Of a DNA stretch of 64,000 nt, positions 34,765-46,723 are shown piece after piece. The number at the start of each line of letters is the position of its first letter. The stretch's first letter is position 1. The translations under genes were made by a program, and so were the position numbers. The stretch is taken from the NCBI GenBank assembly GCA_964019695.1, contig OZ026518.1:108596305-108660304 (forward strand), given 5' to 3'. The notes under the pieces are model-generated. The model was not told where the DNA came from and made no database searches. It saw only the letters and a program-made list of their open reading frames with translations. The DNA comes from Loripinus fragilis. Taxonomy: Eukaryota; Mollusca; Bivalvia; Lucinida; Lucinidae.

Positions 34765-36056
34765 TAGCGGTCCATGGTTGGAGAAACCGGCTCGTCATGT
34801 AACAGAGCCGGAGTTCCTCCAATAATGGTTGTGTCATCCTCCTGCAATGTTGTCTCATTGTAGATGGAGTTTTTCGACATGAACGAGGAATTTTGTGCCG
34901 TGTCTTCAAGACATTTATGTTTGATAGATTTCCAGAAATTGGGCTTATTTGTATAGATTCTGTCTCCATGGCTGCTTTAGGTGAGGTGTTGTTACTTGTG
35001 TCGAGCACAGTAGTCTGTAAATGTGTGTTCTTTTCAAGATTGTTAGTTTTTTCTGGCCTAGACGTGGCAACTCTCCGTGTCCTAAAGCTAAATCTCCTTG
35101 TATTTGTATCATTAACCACCAATGCATTTTGATGATCGGCATTCTGACCGGGGTTCTTTTTGGTTTGAATTGTATCTTTTTTATTGGATATAAACTTTTT
35201 CCTCTCCTCCCTCTGTACCGGCGTCAGGTCTTTAGACACAATCACATTTTTCCACTCAGGTGGTAATTTTGTTGGAATGAACTTGGCATTTTCTAACATG
35301 AACTTTCGTTGGGCCTTTTCTGCTAATATAACTTTAAGCGGTCGTGTTTTGTTAGCTTGTTTTTTCCCAAGTCTAAAGCAGGTCACTATCTTAATTTCTT
35401 GTAGGCCAAGTTTCGTACTTATGTATTTGACGTCTAACTCATCTTTAGCTTTGTTTTTGGCACCTGTAGGATAATTGTATTCAGGCAAACTGAATTTTGT
35501 CAGATTCAACTCTCGCCTTCTTCTATCCTCCAGTTCCTTATTTCTTGAATCTACTAGGTTATTGATATCATCTTTAATACCATCTATAATTTCACTTTTT
35601 AACTCTGTTACACTATCCTTTATTGAGTATTTTGTTGTTTCTTCAATAGTATCAAGCCTGCTTTCTACGGCATATAACCTAGAGTCGTACGTGTTGTGTC
35701 CTTATATCTTGCAGCACTTTAGATATGTTGTCCAAGGAAGGAAAAAGTGATTTGCAAAATTTACAGTCCCATCTAAAATCATCTAACTCCCCCTTTAGAA
35801 GGCAATTATGCAGACCTTTGCTTACACCAGCACAATTGAAACAAAACAGTTGTTTACATCCTGAACAGTTTATACCCTCCCATATCTCTTTGTCACATTT
35901 ACTGCAAACCTTTACATTATCCTCATTAGAGTCCTGTCTCCCACGCTTTGCTTCTGTGGTCCTTGTTCTGAAAAGCCCACTAGTAACGGTGCCACTAAAG
36001 TTAAGGGTTAAATTTGGTTTAGGGTCTTGTCTGAATTTTGGGTAGTTTGATGCCAT
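34742..36056 (-). pseudogene. LINE ORF1 (PHD-like zinc motif), one frameshift
   Basis: The frame starts with ATG at 36056. Residues about 45-100 show a PHD/RING-like pattern (CSKCDKEIWEGINCSGCKQL, then CFNC and WDCKFC). This is typical of ORF1 proteins in CR1/jockey-like elements, which bind element RNA. The frame stops at 35679, but an overlapping frame opens near 35700 and continues to 34742 with a coiled-coil-like, Lys/Glu-rich segment and a basic tail. One frameshift near 35690 therefore separates the two halves. The stop overlaps the start of ORF2. Confidence 0.8.
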
Positions 36057-36109
36057 ATTTCTATCTTACTTTTCACGTATTAAGTAGATTACAATCTTAC
36101 AATGTAATG

Positions 36110-36610
36110 CATATGACGGGGCAATCTCCACACATTGTTCCATAAAATGCTTCAACAAGTTACCTCTTCACTGTTCATTTATGATGGGGCAGTCTCCGCG
36201 CATAAATACTGTCCTCGATCAAGCATTAGTAACAAGAAAGATCAATATGCACACTGTTTGATGGAGTTGAACTCACCAGTTTCATTCTACTATTTCTTTA
36301 TGGTAGGGCAGTCCCCACACATAATTGTCTTTGATCACTATTTAGCCTTGCGGGTGAATACAACCACTATGACGGGGCAGTCCCCGCACAACATACTGAG
36401 GGTCCCTTTCCGTATATATGTATATATATATGTATGATCACTCAACTACACTGTGATGGGGCAGTCCTATACTTTTTAGCCTTGTAGAGGAATACAAAAT
36501 ACTTTGACGGGGCAGTCCCCGCACAACACACTGAGGGTCCCTTTCCGTACAAGTTTATATGTTCACTCAACTTCACTGTGACGGGGCAGTCCCATGCACA
36601 AACACAACTC
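36110..36610 (-). repeat. LINE 5' UTR with repeated GGGGCAGTCCCC units
   Basis: About seven copies of TGACGGGGCAGTCCCCGCAC (with variants) are spaced 50-120 bp apart. Two carry an identical CTGAGGGTCCCTTTCCGTA extension. Repeated 5' monomers can act as LINE promoters; here that is inference. Confidence 0.75.
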
Positions 36611-36664
36611 TTATTTTTGTTTATGATGATCACAACTTATATAGGGCCACAAAAGGACTCAAAA

Positions 36665-36749
36665 GGGTATGCCAAATTTTAGCCTGAAAAAATCTAAGTT
36701 CTTTTCAGGCTAAAAATTTGGCGTACCCATAGTGCCACCCATTATTACT
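36665..36749. repeat. Outer part of the right Polinton-like TIR
   Basis: It is the reverse complement of 22592-22676, including the terminal hairpin (GCCAAATTTTAGCCTGAAAA against TTTTCAGGCTAAAAATTTGG). Confidence 0.85.
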
Positions 36750-36847
36750 CATGTTCGAAGCAGTTATTGTTAGTCAAAAGGTAATTGCAAATTTAGATCC
36801 TATCTTCCTTTAAATGTCTCATTCTTGGTAATCGCTGTTGTCCTATT

Positions 36848-37082
36848 GAGCCTCGTCGCGACAAAACCTGTCTTTGGGGTTTCTGACAAAGCAGAACTCA
36901 AACCAGTCTCCTCAGCTACAGCGACTAGTTAGAAAATTGAAATTTCGCTGGTGGCAAGTAAAGATAAGATTCTTTCCAAAAAGCGAATAACAAAGGCGCT
37001 GATCAGACTGCGCGGATGCGCAGGCTGGTCTGCGCCTTTGTTGTTCGCAAAGCACCGAAGACAGATTTTCTCTTCTATGCCA
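36848..37082 (+). mobile_element. Repeat family C, 230 bp
   Basis: It starts GAGCCTCGTCGCGACAAAAC and contains CTGATCAGACTGCGCGGATG. It matches 20127-20350 closely. It lies 100 bp past the Polinton-like right end. Confidence 0.8.
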
Positions 37083-38205
37083 GTAGCGATGCTGTTTGGG
37101 ATAAAAAAGGAACTACTATCAACTATCCCGTCCGGCACATTCTGTCTTCTAGATTTGGCCATGAAATTATTTGTATGGTCTATCTTTCTCTTCTGCTGGT
37201 TTTAGAAGAGCAGTTAATTGCCAATTAATGGCATATGAATGTACGCTTATACTAGTATACGCCTCTTAGAGGCTTGACCTGGACCAGTTTGGCTAGAATA
37301 ACTGACCATCCCAACATAACCTCAGTTGTTACCATGGACGAAGAGCATCAACCCAAAGAAATATTGTGTCTATCATAATAGCAACAAGAAATGGGGCGGT
37401 TCGTAGAAGTTTGTGATTAATGAATGTATTTGGAACTGTTAGGGTAAAATGAAATGAACATGATTGGCAATGCCATCAAATTATCAAATATATGCACATG
37501 GTTGACATTAATTTTCAGTCTAGAACATATTTGATTCGCAGTAAAGTTAAAACTACCTCCCTCCAATTTGCCTTATCGATATGGTCTTGTCTGACTTTCG
37601 ATGCATTAAGGCTAAATTACAAAATTAGACTATACCAATGCTTTGTATTAGACATTTTTCAGTTACCGCGGACCTTAGGATTTGTAAGGGGTAGCACACC
37701 TTAGACTTACGTTATTTATGAGGGGCGATCTCAGCAGTGTAATATTAGAAACGTTTAACAACTGCATTAGTTGCAACTTGCGACTCGGTTAATTCGGAAA
37801 TCATATGAAGTGCTTTAATAAAGTCATCTTCAGCAAACTAATATTTTCTTTTAAAGTGCTGATGTATTGTAGTCACGAAAATGTTGCATGCTTTTTATGT
37901 CTGCTGATTATATCAAAATGCACTCTGGACTAATTTTATGATGGAAGTCAACGTAATGAATCCAGAACAGACTGCAACTCATGCAACGGTTTGACTCTGT
38001 TAGAGAGAAAGATTTCAACCTCCACTTCTGAAGTAGAAACCGAAATTATATTCAATCTATTGAGTCTGACTGCAGAATAAAGGAGAATCACTTTCATTTG
38101 CACACTCTTATTTGGATGCTTGATTGGACCTTTCGTGCAAGAGGACTGAGTTTGGAATTTTGGTCTGATTGAAGTTGAAATTCATATGGATCATTCAGAT
38201 ATACA

Positions 38206-38345
38206 TAGAAGGCTTCCATGCGAGCTGGACATTTCTTGTACTTCAACAACATTAGAATCTAGGGCGAATATTTGGTACCAGCAAAATGCATTTAAGGCCC
38301 CCAATGGCTTAGGAATTGACCGTTCTAAGGCGGTTGTTCTGTTGT
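38206..38345 (-). mobile_element. Rep-1 internal fragment
   Basis: It contains GAATCTAGGGCGAATATTTG and ACCGTTCTAAGGCGGTTGTT, the inverse of the Rep-1 middle section. Confidence 0.75.
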
Positions 38346-38617
38346 TAATTAACGATATTTTGAGGCTGACGTTACGTCATTAGTTAACAGAGTCACTGGA
38401 TTGAGATTTTTGTGTGAAAACATTGCATTTCTCCTAAATAATAAATATAAATAATACAATTTTGCACAGCTTTTGATAGGCCACAACTATGCGCATCTAA
38501 AGAGTGGTGCGTTTTCATTGGAAATGAGTATCTATAAACTTTTATATTTGTACATGGAACAAAGAAATTACTTGTCACGTCACTTGTGTAATTACAGATA
38601 TATCCTATTTCCATTCA

Positions 38618-38692
38618 AGCAAACAGAGTAGACCCTCATCAGGCAGGTCGTACAAGAGAAACCTGATCTGGGTCAACTCTGTTTGCAAAAGC
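38618..38692. repeat. Short hairpin repeat
   Basis: GCAAACAGAGTAGACCCTCATC pairs with GATCTGGGTCAACTCTGTTTGC; same family as 19478-19533. Confidence 0.7.
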
Positions 38693-39507
38693 GTTAAAAT
38701 GCGTCTGTGTGAGGATAAACAAGGGAGGCCATTCATTTTTATACTTCTATTCCTGCCAAAGTTATCCACTGCAGTTTGGTGCACCTTAAAATGGGTGGAT
38801 ATAGAAGAGTTAAATTTATTGATAAGTGTTTACTTTTATTAGTTCAGATTTAATGTAATATAATATATTAACATCTCAGCTTCTTTTTTCCAACTCCACA
38901 ACCATTTTACGATTCATGAAATTGGATGTTTTTACATCAAATAACCATTAGTTCTGAGGCTTTCAACTCATTAATATATACGGTTTAATGTCAGCGTAGT
39001 GTAATAGATAAACGATTCGTCTAGAACACAGGGTGCCAAGTTGGATCCCTAGGTCTTCAAGTCTATCAATTGAGACTTTAGCATATGGCCCCCGCTTCTG
39101 AGCGTTTTAGACTCAACCGCTGCCAGTTTAACCTTTGAATGTTCCCACACATAACATCAAACCATAAACCAACCTGTCTTACTACTGGGAAAGCCAGGGA
39201 ACAGTGGAAGAAGCCGGCATGTTGTAGTGAAATCACACACCTTGTATCCAGGGGTACATAGTTTTATCCACCCTAACAATCTGATGGAAGATAATGTAAG
39301 ACGTTGCCCATCTTCGGAGACGCATTAAACCAGAAGCACTGCCAGTTAAGGTTTCACATGATTCTGTACTTAAATTTCAGAATAAACAGTATAAGCTATC
39401 ATTGGGAGACATTAATATAAATCCGAAAATTGCTTTTTCCACTAAAAATGGGATATTATTGAATTAGGTTTCATCACAATACAAAATTGACCGATACTTT
39501 CTTTTTT

Positions 39508-39629
39508 GTCACCTTGACAGGTGCCAGGGTAAACATTTGGTGTCATCTAGTTCATAAAACATGTAATTTAGAATTGGTTTTAGTTTAATGATGACGCCAA
39601 TTGAATTGTGCAACACCAGTCAAGGTGAC
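39508..39629. mobile_element. 122-bp inverted-repeat MITE
   Basis: The ends are GTCACCTTGACAGGTG and CACCAGTCAAGGTGAC; no coding content. Confidence 0.65.
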
Positions 39630-42019
39630 GAAACGAAAACTGTCAGTGAAGACGTCTCTTCATTACAGCGCCATGTGTGACTGAGTTGGCGGAAGCTTTT
39701 TGCATACTCAGGGGCGTACTTACAAAAATACGCATTTGCGTATAACTTGACGATGCAAGTATAGGGTTTTAGCTTTTCAATTTTTTTGAATTTTGGAAGA
39801 AAAATCCAGTTTATTGTGTTTAAGCTGAGTGTCTTCATAGCTCATTTTAGCCCTGTGAAATGCTCTTCAACCATTTTGCGCAAAAGGGCCAAACCCCTGG
39901 CTTCATATAGGGGGACTATTCAGAGTGGGAACTCTATAAAATGCCCAGGAACGCGCTTGATACTTATATCTCATGCATCAGCTTTCTGCTGCAAGTGAGT
40001 TCTCTCTCAATAAGTATAATATACCAGTCGGTTTTAACAACGCACCCAATCCCCTGACATGGTGGGGGTATAGTCGGGCAAATGTACCATGCTTTTAACT
40101 TTCTGCATTGTCCCCTTAGTGCGGGTAAAATGTGCTGCATTTGATATACAAAGGCAAATATGACAATATAAAGTAAAACAGACGGTGGAGAAAACTGCCA
40201 TGGTTTAAACAAAAGTCAAAGTCCCAGCTGTTCTCCAGTAAGAAATGACAAGTGCATAAATTCAAGTCCTCTTAAGGGTCAAGGGGGACCCCAAATTGCC
40301 TAGTAGTTCGGAACATGAATGATCAAAACAAAATGCGGACGTTCATGCTTGATTTCCACGTCCATTCTATATCTCCTTTGCATTCGAATGATTTTCAATT
40401 TCTGTGTTCCAGCTATACTGGCTTGCACAAGTTGCGAACGCCTTATGCGTTTTCACTGTCCATTAATCTGAGCTTGATGAAATATTGACGCCAAAAAATA
40501 ATCATATTGGACGCAGAAACATCGAATTTACCTACTCGCAAGTTACAACAAGTGTATGCATACATATATGGAATAAGAGATAGCTTTAAAAAAGATATTC
40601 CCCTCATTTCAATTGTGAAATATATTTTTCGGTACATGTTTTTTACTCTTGCAAACTGGTGAAATGCCATCATGCGGCATTTCTTCAGGGTATGCACTGT
40701 TTTTTAAGGTTAAGAAAGATTTCAGGGCAAAAAAAAATTAGTAGCAGACGAAAAAGATAGATTCGAGTTACTGCTGACATCGCCCCTCTTAAATAAAGTT
40801 CAAAGTAAGTCTCCGTTGACGGACAAATCGTAATGTAAGGTGCAACTGAAAAATGTCTAATAACAGCAAAGTATTTATGTTATTGATTTTTTCTGTTTGT
40901 GGGTTCTGCCAACAAGACAGGTATATGGGTCTTCATAATTAAAACATAGTTCTATATATCTCGCAATCGGTTGTGTCTCACCAAAACAGCTTTGAAAATA
41001 ATCCCTTTGAAGGCTTATATTTAAACATGGAATGGCGTGGAGCCATAGAGTAAAAAGGTATTGAGATTTGTGTTTGGGATATTATTTATTTATTTGTTCG
41101 TTTGTTGGTTATTTATTTATATATATTTTTTAAGTGAAATTCATAGTCCCTTCTCTAAGAGGTCAGAAATTGACCTCTATGTGCCTGGGTAGTGATTTTA
41201 GATAAAGTAAAAGCCACCACTCCAAAATTAGCACTCCATTCCTTGCTCCACTATACTTCTTGTATTACATAATACATACGAATGCATAACAAGTAGACAC
41301 CCTCTTCTGACAAAAAATCAGAAGTGTGTCGCATTTGTTTGCTTAGACTTCCCATGGGTAATATTCATTTTTAAAGTACCTCTTTTATGAAAAATTAATA
41401 CTTGTTAACTAGTTTTATGAAAATCAATACATGTCCGCGGGGAACTCAACTTCTCTAGACTGTGTTACGTCCCTTGAATACAATTCTATTTCAAAGAGTC
41501 TACAACTTCTCAAGTCGACATCTAAAATACTATCCGATAGGCTACTATCCCTTCCTTTAAATACGCAGAAATCCAACCCCAATTATGCATTTGCATGACA
41601 GTGATGTTTTCGCATTGGACATTTGCTTTGATATGTATTTTCATTCGATGACATGGGACAATTCAATCGAATGACCTATTTTTCTGTGTTTCGCCAAAAC
41701 CAATTAATTATGAGACTTATCTTTCTTATGTAAACTTTCTGGTTATTCATGTTCTCTGTCTGTAGGCCTACTATACGTTCTGTTTGTTTTCCATTTATGT
41801 GTTTTACGTTTCCTTGAATGAAAAGTTCGACTCTGTTTCATGGTGGCACAAAACAATTTGAACTCGCCCACTGATAAATATAGAATGAATGACGTCAAAC
41901 AATGATTGACAGTTTTGTGATTTTAGATTTTAATAGGGCACTATAGAATACTAATTTGAGAATTTCGTAGTCTATGAATAGCATCTTTGAATTCGTATTT
42001 ATAGTTATGTATAGTCTGG

Positions 42020-42870
42020 GGCCAATTTCATCAACGGGTTTACGACGTGTTTTTGTCTTAAAAACATCGTACGAAGTTCGTGCGTTAAAAATCGGGTTTC
42101 ATCAAACTATTGAATTTTGCGAACTTCTTACTTTTTGTCGTATATTTAAGACAAATATTTAGGTGTCGCAGCTGACATCTTTGTCTTAAATATTACTAAC
42201 TAACTACTAAGGCTGCTGCATTTCACACGATTATAGAGGCTGAAGAACAAAAAATCGACAAAGGTTTAAATACCTCGAAAGTACTACAATCAAGACCACC
42301 CTTTACATACTATATGGTTTACCAAAATGAGAAAATAAGACCCCTTTCCTTGGTGCTTATGAGTTATTTATTTGTCCAAGTAACCTCTCCCACCCCTTCT
42401 ACTACCACACTGTATACTGTCACCAAGAGATTCGCCTGTTGCCACCGTCAGTAGCTGAATGTATGCATAACCATCACGTCTAAGGGATGTAGTTTTGTAT
42501 ATTTTCACATGTCACCATTGTTTAAACAGTTATATACACATTCAAATGTACGGGTAAGTCATCGTCCATTTGTATGACTGCCAGGGATGACGATGATGAG
42601 GGGCATTTCGTCAATAACCATACGTTCAACATTCGATAAAGTTTCAAAACGTATGTTTTTGTATGAGTATGTACATGTGGGAGCTGTTCACAAGAGCTTT
42701 CACTAGAACTTTACATTCTCCATGAAGGGACATACATCCGGGTTAGCACAATCTCAGTTCCAACCGTATTACAAGTTGCATTCTAGATTTTTACGTTTTC
42801 GAAAATTTCGACTTGTTATCTTAAGCATCCAGGGCGTGGTGTTTAACTCGTTTACATCTTGCCTACATTT
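42020..42870. other. Intron 3 sequence, nothing coding
   Basis: It begins with GGGGCCAATTTCATCAA (about 42019), which recurs inverted at about 45672-45688, a possible distant TIR pair. Otherwise nothing was recognised. Confidence 0.4.
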
Positions 42871-42879
42871 TGTGGGACG

Positions 42880-42955
42880 TTGGTAAACAGTGTAGATCCA
42901 GATCAGACTCCAAATGACCACGGTGGCCTCGGATCAGGTTCTCCACTGTTATTCG
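42880..42955. repeat. Short hairpin repeat
   Basis: GTAAACAGTGTAGATCCAGATC pairs with GATCAGGTTCTCCACTGTTAT; degenerate member of the hairpin family. Confidence 0.5.
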
Positions 42956-43494
42956 CTAGAAATTTGAATAAAAACACACAAAAAAAACAACACTCCAAAG
43001 GTGGCTATGAGCTCGTCCAAAAGATTATGATGGGAAACTCCCTTCGACATGTATGGGTAAACATAAAGTATGTTTACAAACGAGTAATTTTCGGGACACA
43101 GTTTCATGAAACATTACGTACCATTTGTTATGAATACAATATGATCTATCTCTTTTATGTTCAAATGATAATAGTATGTCCCTCTTAGGGATCTGTAATT
43201 GAGCATTACGACAATCAATCATCGGGCTGTGAAGAACAGCCGAGACAAGCGCCCGTAATTCCCAGGACAAAATTTCGAGAGCTTATGAAATTTGTCCGCA
43301 GTATTTTTGATGCTATCATTAATTCTGTGAATGGATGTTGAGGATATCGGATTTTATAATAATAATGAATTTGAAATATTATTTTTCTTCCAGACATGTT
43401 AGAAAAAAAAAACACTTCAGTTTCTAGTTCCTCTCAGTATATTTTGTGGTTTTAGGACAAGGTTTCTTATGATTTCGGGAAACCCATCATCTAA

Positions 43495-43600
43495 AGCCTC
43501 GTTTATATGCACAATTTGCACCCTGGTGCAAATTTACTCCCGGGTGCAAAATTACACCCGGAAGTAAATTTGCACCCCCTTATGTAGCCTTCATATGTCA
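43495..43600. mobile_element. GTGCAAATT palindromic MITE, copy 1
   Basis: It begins AAGCCTCGTTTATATGCACA and has repeated, mutually inverted GGTGCAAATTTA/TAAATTTGCACC words. Copy 2 is at 44935-45135. Confidence 0.55.
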
Positions 43601-43788
43601 ATAAATTGTGTTAATAAGGTATTGGATTTGCTCTTTAAACATATCACAAATGTTTCAGTTTTACTTTAAGGAGAAATTCGATGTGTTAAGTTCAAGATAC
43701 CGTCATGTGAGAAAAATGCAACTCCATTTGGTTTTATTTGCTTTATTTGTTTATACAATATTTAAGGAGAATAATACACTAGTCGTTT

Positions 43789-44057
43789 GTATCCACGGCC
43801 CCCACCTACGGGGATAGCCGTGGAATAGCCGGGGTAAGGTGCTGGACAATTACTTTTTGATTGTCCCAACATTGCCGGGGAAGTGTGGGGGTTATAACAT
43901 TGGGACACTTACCCTGTTTGGATTTTCTGTTGTGTAGGGTTGGGCAAAGAGCAGGGATGTTACCATCAGCTTGTCCCAACAGGGCGGGGCTTATACCAGG
44001 GCTCTGGAAAGTGAAAATCATTATCCCCGCCCATCCCGTAGGTGGGGAGCAGTGGAT
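43789..44057. mobile_element. GC-rich 269-bp MITE
   Basis: The ends are GTATCCACGGCCCCCACCTA and, inverted, GTATCCACTGCTCCCCACCT. It is strikingly GC-rich against AT-rich flanks. The interior has repeated TTGTCCCAACA/TTGGGACA words. Confidence 0.7.
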
Positions 44058-44934
44058 ACAAATGACTGGTGCATAAATGACACTTATAGAAGCTGTTGCA
44101 ACAGTTCTAAGTAAATATATGACTATCTGGCCAAGAGTGGTGGACGAACGTAGTGCTTGAGAGTTATACATGTACTGATGACCCATGGCTTCCGAGTGTC
44201 TCGGGCTCTGCGACAAACTGCGCGAATAGCTACAACGGAATGTGCGTGTGCATTAAGTTGTTTCAATTGAACTGCTGGTGACAGTTTGACTTAGGACTGC
44301 GGAGAGCTGGACAATTGAGAACCTCTTCGTAATATAAAAATAAACGTCTTGTGAATGTGCGAAACGGGTTTGGTCTTCAATTGTTGACGAACTGACGAAC
44401 TCTTCTAAATCTCTGTTAAGTTTCCGAAGGGAAATGACTTAACCGAGGTTAACAATGGCTACACGAGGTTTGGATTCCCAAATTGTGGGGGTAAGATAGA
44501 GGATAGACATATTTCAATTATTGCTCTGTCTGAATATCACGTTGATTACATGAATCGTAAAGGGTGGTACTGTACTCCGTTATTATGCAGGGGGAACCTT
44601 TTCACCGATGTGATGTGTACATCGTATAGCCTGGACTCGTGCATGGCGCCAGGGTTCTGGCAAACTCTGATTTCTTTTGCTGAGGTTAGGAAGAAATATT
44701 GTTCGGAAATAGAATCTTGCAGATCGAAGCCCATGGACCAGAAATTCCAGTTGTTCTGGGTGGAAACCCGGCATAGCCGATGAAGTAGTGACTACAGAAA
44801 GAATCCATGACCTAAAGTTTGATAAAGGGACTATTTATATAGTTTTTTTTCATACACATGTATATGTTCATATAGAACAGATGGGTACTTTATCAAAATC
44901 TTAGATCAAATTGTACATATGTGGTAACAAGTTG

Positions 44935-45135
44935 CGTTCATGTGCGCAATTTGCACCTAGGGGCAAATGTGCACCGGGTGCTAATTTGCCCCACCGTATT
45001 TGCACCACCTACAAAGGTGGAGCAAATTCGCACCCAGGTGCTAATTTGCACCCAGGTGCATTTTCATAAAACACCGTTTATATGACCAAAATACACCCCA
45101 GGTGCAAATTTACACCCCGCATATGAACGAGGCTT
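44935..45135. mobile_element. GTGCAAATT palindromic MITE, copy 2
   Basis: The left end is GCGTTCATGTGCGCAATTTG and the right end GCATATGAACGAGGCTTAAG. The inner GCACCCAGGTGC/GGTGCTAATTTG words are arranged as an imperfect foldback. Confidence 0.6.
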
Positions 45136-45149
45136 AAGTGTCAAAGAGT

Positions 45150-46615
45150 TTGGCTCCAGATCAGACGGACGTTTGACACAAGTATATGCAAAGAGTTAAA
45201 GGGATTGATTTCTTAATGGGGTATGCTGTCGCATCTCATGCGCGGGTCCAGTAATCTTTGTCAGGAAAACTTCAAGTTTGCAAGGTTCTGGGAGGGGTAC
45301 CAGCATTTTCCAGGTGCTCCACTTGCAAATTTCTATGGGAACCTATAAAACTTGTGATTTTCCAAGGGGATGGGGGTCCGGACCCCCAGCCTTCATTCGG
45401 ATCCGCAGATGCTTCTTCTTTAAAACTTTCGTCACATACCTACGTATTTTTCACTCTGTGTTACCACTTTACACGGCTATATAAAGTCCGCACGTGACCA
45501 ATCACGTGATATTTGGAGACTAGAGTTAGGCAAAGTTAAAAATACGACGTTTTTAGTGAAGCGCAAATTTTTGTTCTTACGAACAATTTAAGATGTTTTG
45601 ATGAACCTGACGTACGCACTTCTCAGAAAACAACGTACGTACAATTTAAGATATATCGTACGAACTTTATTGATGAAATTGGCCCCTGACCAGTTAAGAG
45701 AGACTGGGCGGTTCTTAGCAAAGACACACCCATGCACGCTTCCATTTAAAAATTGGTAAGACAACGTGTATTTATTCACATGTAAAACGCTTTACAGCTA
45801 TATACCTGTATATACCTGTAGTAGCTTTGAGCCCATTGCGAGAAAAAAAGCATCTCGAATTAATTTGGATAACAAGGAGACTGACTAGTCTAGATATATG
45901 CCCACTGACAATGTTTCGAAATTTTAACTATTCGAATTATAATGCTGAATAAGAAAATAAATTAATGGTCCGCAATGAAAAATTAATACTATAAATTGGT
46001 CAGCAAACATCTGCGTGTGGCGAAGGCTCCCACGAGCCTGCAGGTACACATACCAATGTACGCGTGATCTCGCCAGGGCTTTCGCTTCTCGCAAAAAAAG
46101 AGTATGCACGATGAAGAAGATCTCAAACAACTTTAAGACATCTAGTTTCTCTGGACACGCCAGAATGAGCGATTATTAGAGGCTTTTTCGAATATGCGAT
46201 AAGACCAAATCTCATGTTTGTATGCCCTTTTCTCATAATCCAGATACTTAACCCTTGTCCCGCATAATTCTTATTGGTGATTTATTATTATTGTATCAGG
46301 CTTAAAAATCAAACCAGTTTTGCCATACAGATAGAATTTGAAGAAAGTGCAAACCTACCCTCTCCCAAAACTTTCACAACATATCTATCCGGAAAATGCA
46401 ATGCAGCAGGTCCCAAGCAGCATACTAAAGATAAACGTTTACCAGGCATGCTAATATATAAAGTTGGTCACCCTTGTGGTCTGCGCTTCAGTTGGTTGCA
46501 CGAGTAAAGCGTACATAGGCTTTTCACCCGATTTACTGTAGACTAGTCTTATTTGACAGTGTATGACAGCGCCCGGTTTCTGTTAGTTTGTCGCACTATA
46601 TTTATCAATAAGTTC
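45150..46615. other. Intron 3 sequence, nothing coding
   Basis: No exon was recognised. TGATGAAATTGGCCCCTG at about 45671-45688 is the inverse of the word at 42019. Confidence 0.4.
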
Positions 46616-46619
46616 GCCA

Positions 46620-46723
46620 AGAAAAATCATTCATATAATAGCTCACTGTATGAACATCAATTTGATCATATTATAATCAATTTGACGCTCAAACAGTGAG
46701 CTGTTATATGCATGATTTTTTCT
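46620..46723. mobile_element. Hairpin MITE just upstream of exon 4
   Basis: The arms GAAAAATCATTCATATAATA (46621) and TGTTATATGCATGATTTTTT (to 46722) enclose GCTCACTGT/ACAGTGAGC. It ends about 30 bp before the acceptor of exon 4, close to where a branch point is expected. Confidence 0.65.

Larger units (their letters stand above)
31762..36669 (-). mobile_element. Full-length CR1/L2/jockey-like LINE
   Basis: The body is 31767-36664 (4898 bp), flanked by GGGTA at 31762-31766 and 36665-36669. It inserted into the Polinton-like right TIR. The intact left TIR gives the empty site (CTATGGGTACGCC), which confirms both boundaries. On the minus strand the order is a repetitive 5' UTR, ORF1, ORF2 (endonuclease, reverse transcriptase, C-terminal region) and a 3' end of two TAATGGTGAGT-type units instead of poly(A), as in CR1/L2 clades. 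Both ORFs are broken. Confidence 0.92.
22586..36755. mobile_element. Polinton-like element remnant in intron 3
   Basis: The body runs 22592-36749 (about 9.25 kb once the LINE is subtracted). The TIRs begin AGTAGTAATGGGTGGCACTA on the left and, inverted, AGTAATAATGGGTGGCACTA on the right, and continue for about 200-300 bp. The 6-bp flanks are CATATT (22586-22591) and CATGTT (36750-36755), 5 of 6 identical. AG...CT ends and 6-bp duplications are characteristic of Polintons/Mavericks. Inside on the minus strand are decayed frames resembling two proteins commonly seen in metazoan Polintons (23407-24120 and 25078-25828). No DNA polymerase, integrase, ATPase or capsid gene was recognised, so it is a dead or non-autonomous derivative. 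Confidence 0.65.
37646..40862. mobile_element. 3.2-kb TIR element inserted in duplication copy A
   Basis: The body is 37648-40860. The TIRs begin TTAGACATTTTTCAGTT and continue imperfectly for about 120 bp (both ends hold GAGGGGCGATSTCAGCAGT in opposite sense). TA is duplicated (37646-37647, 40861-40862). Copy B at 48737-48741 lacks the insert. No transposase frame was recognised. A Rep-1 fragment and a hairpin MITE are nested inside. Confidence 0.75.
37393..42012 (+). repeat. Segmental duplication copy A, split by an insertion
   Basis: 37393-37647 plus 40863-42012 align collinearly with 48498-49787 (shared ATGAACATGATTGGCAATGC, CTGTTTGTGGGTTCTGCCAA, and others). The 3.2 kb between them is a TIR element absent from copy B. 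Copy A lies in intron 3 and copy B in intron 4. Confidence 0.85.

Noticed and set aside
42019..45688. 3.7-kb TIR element with GGGGCCAATTTCATCAA ends
   Set aside because: The 17-bp inverted words are real, but no flanking duplication is seen. They may be ends of two separate elements, so it is not listed as one.
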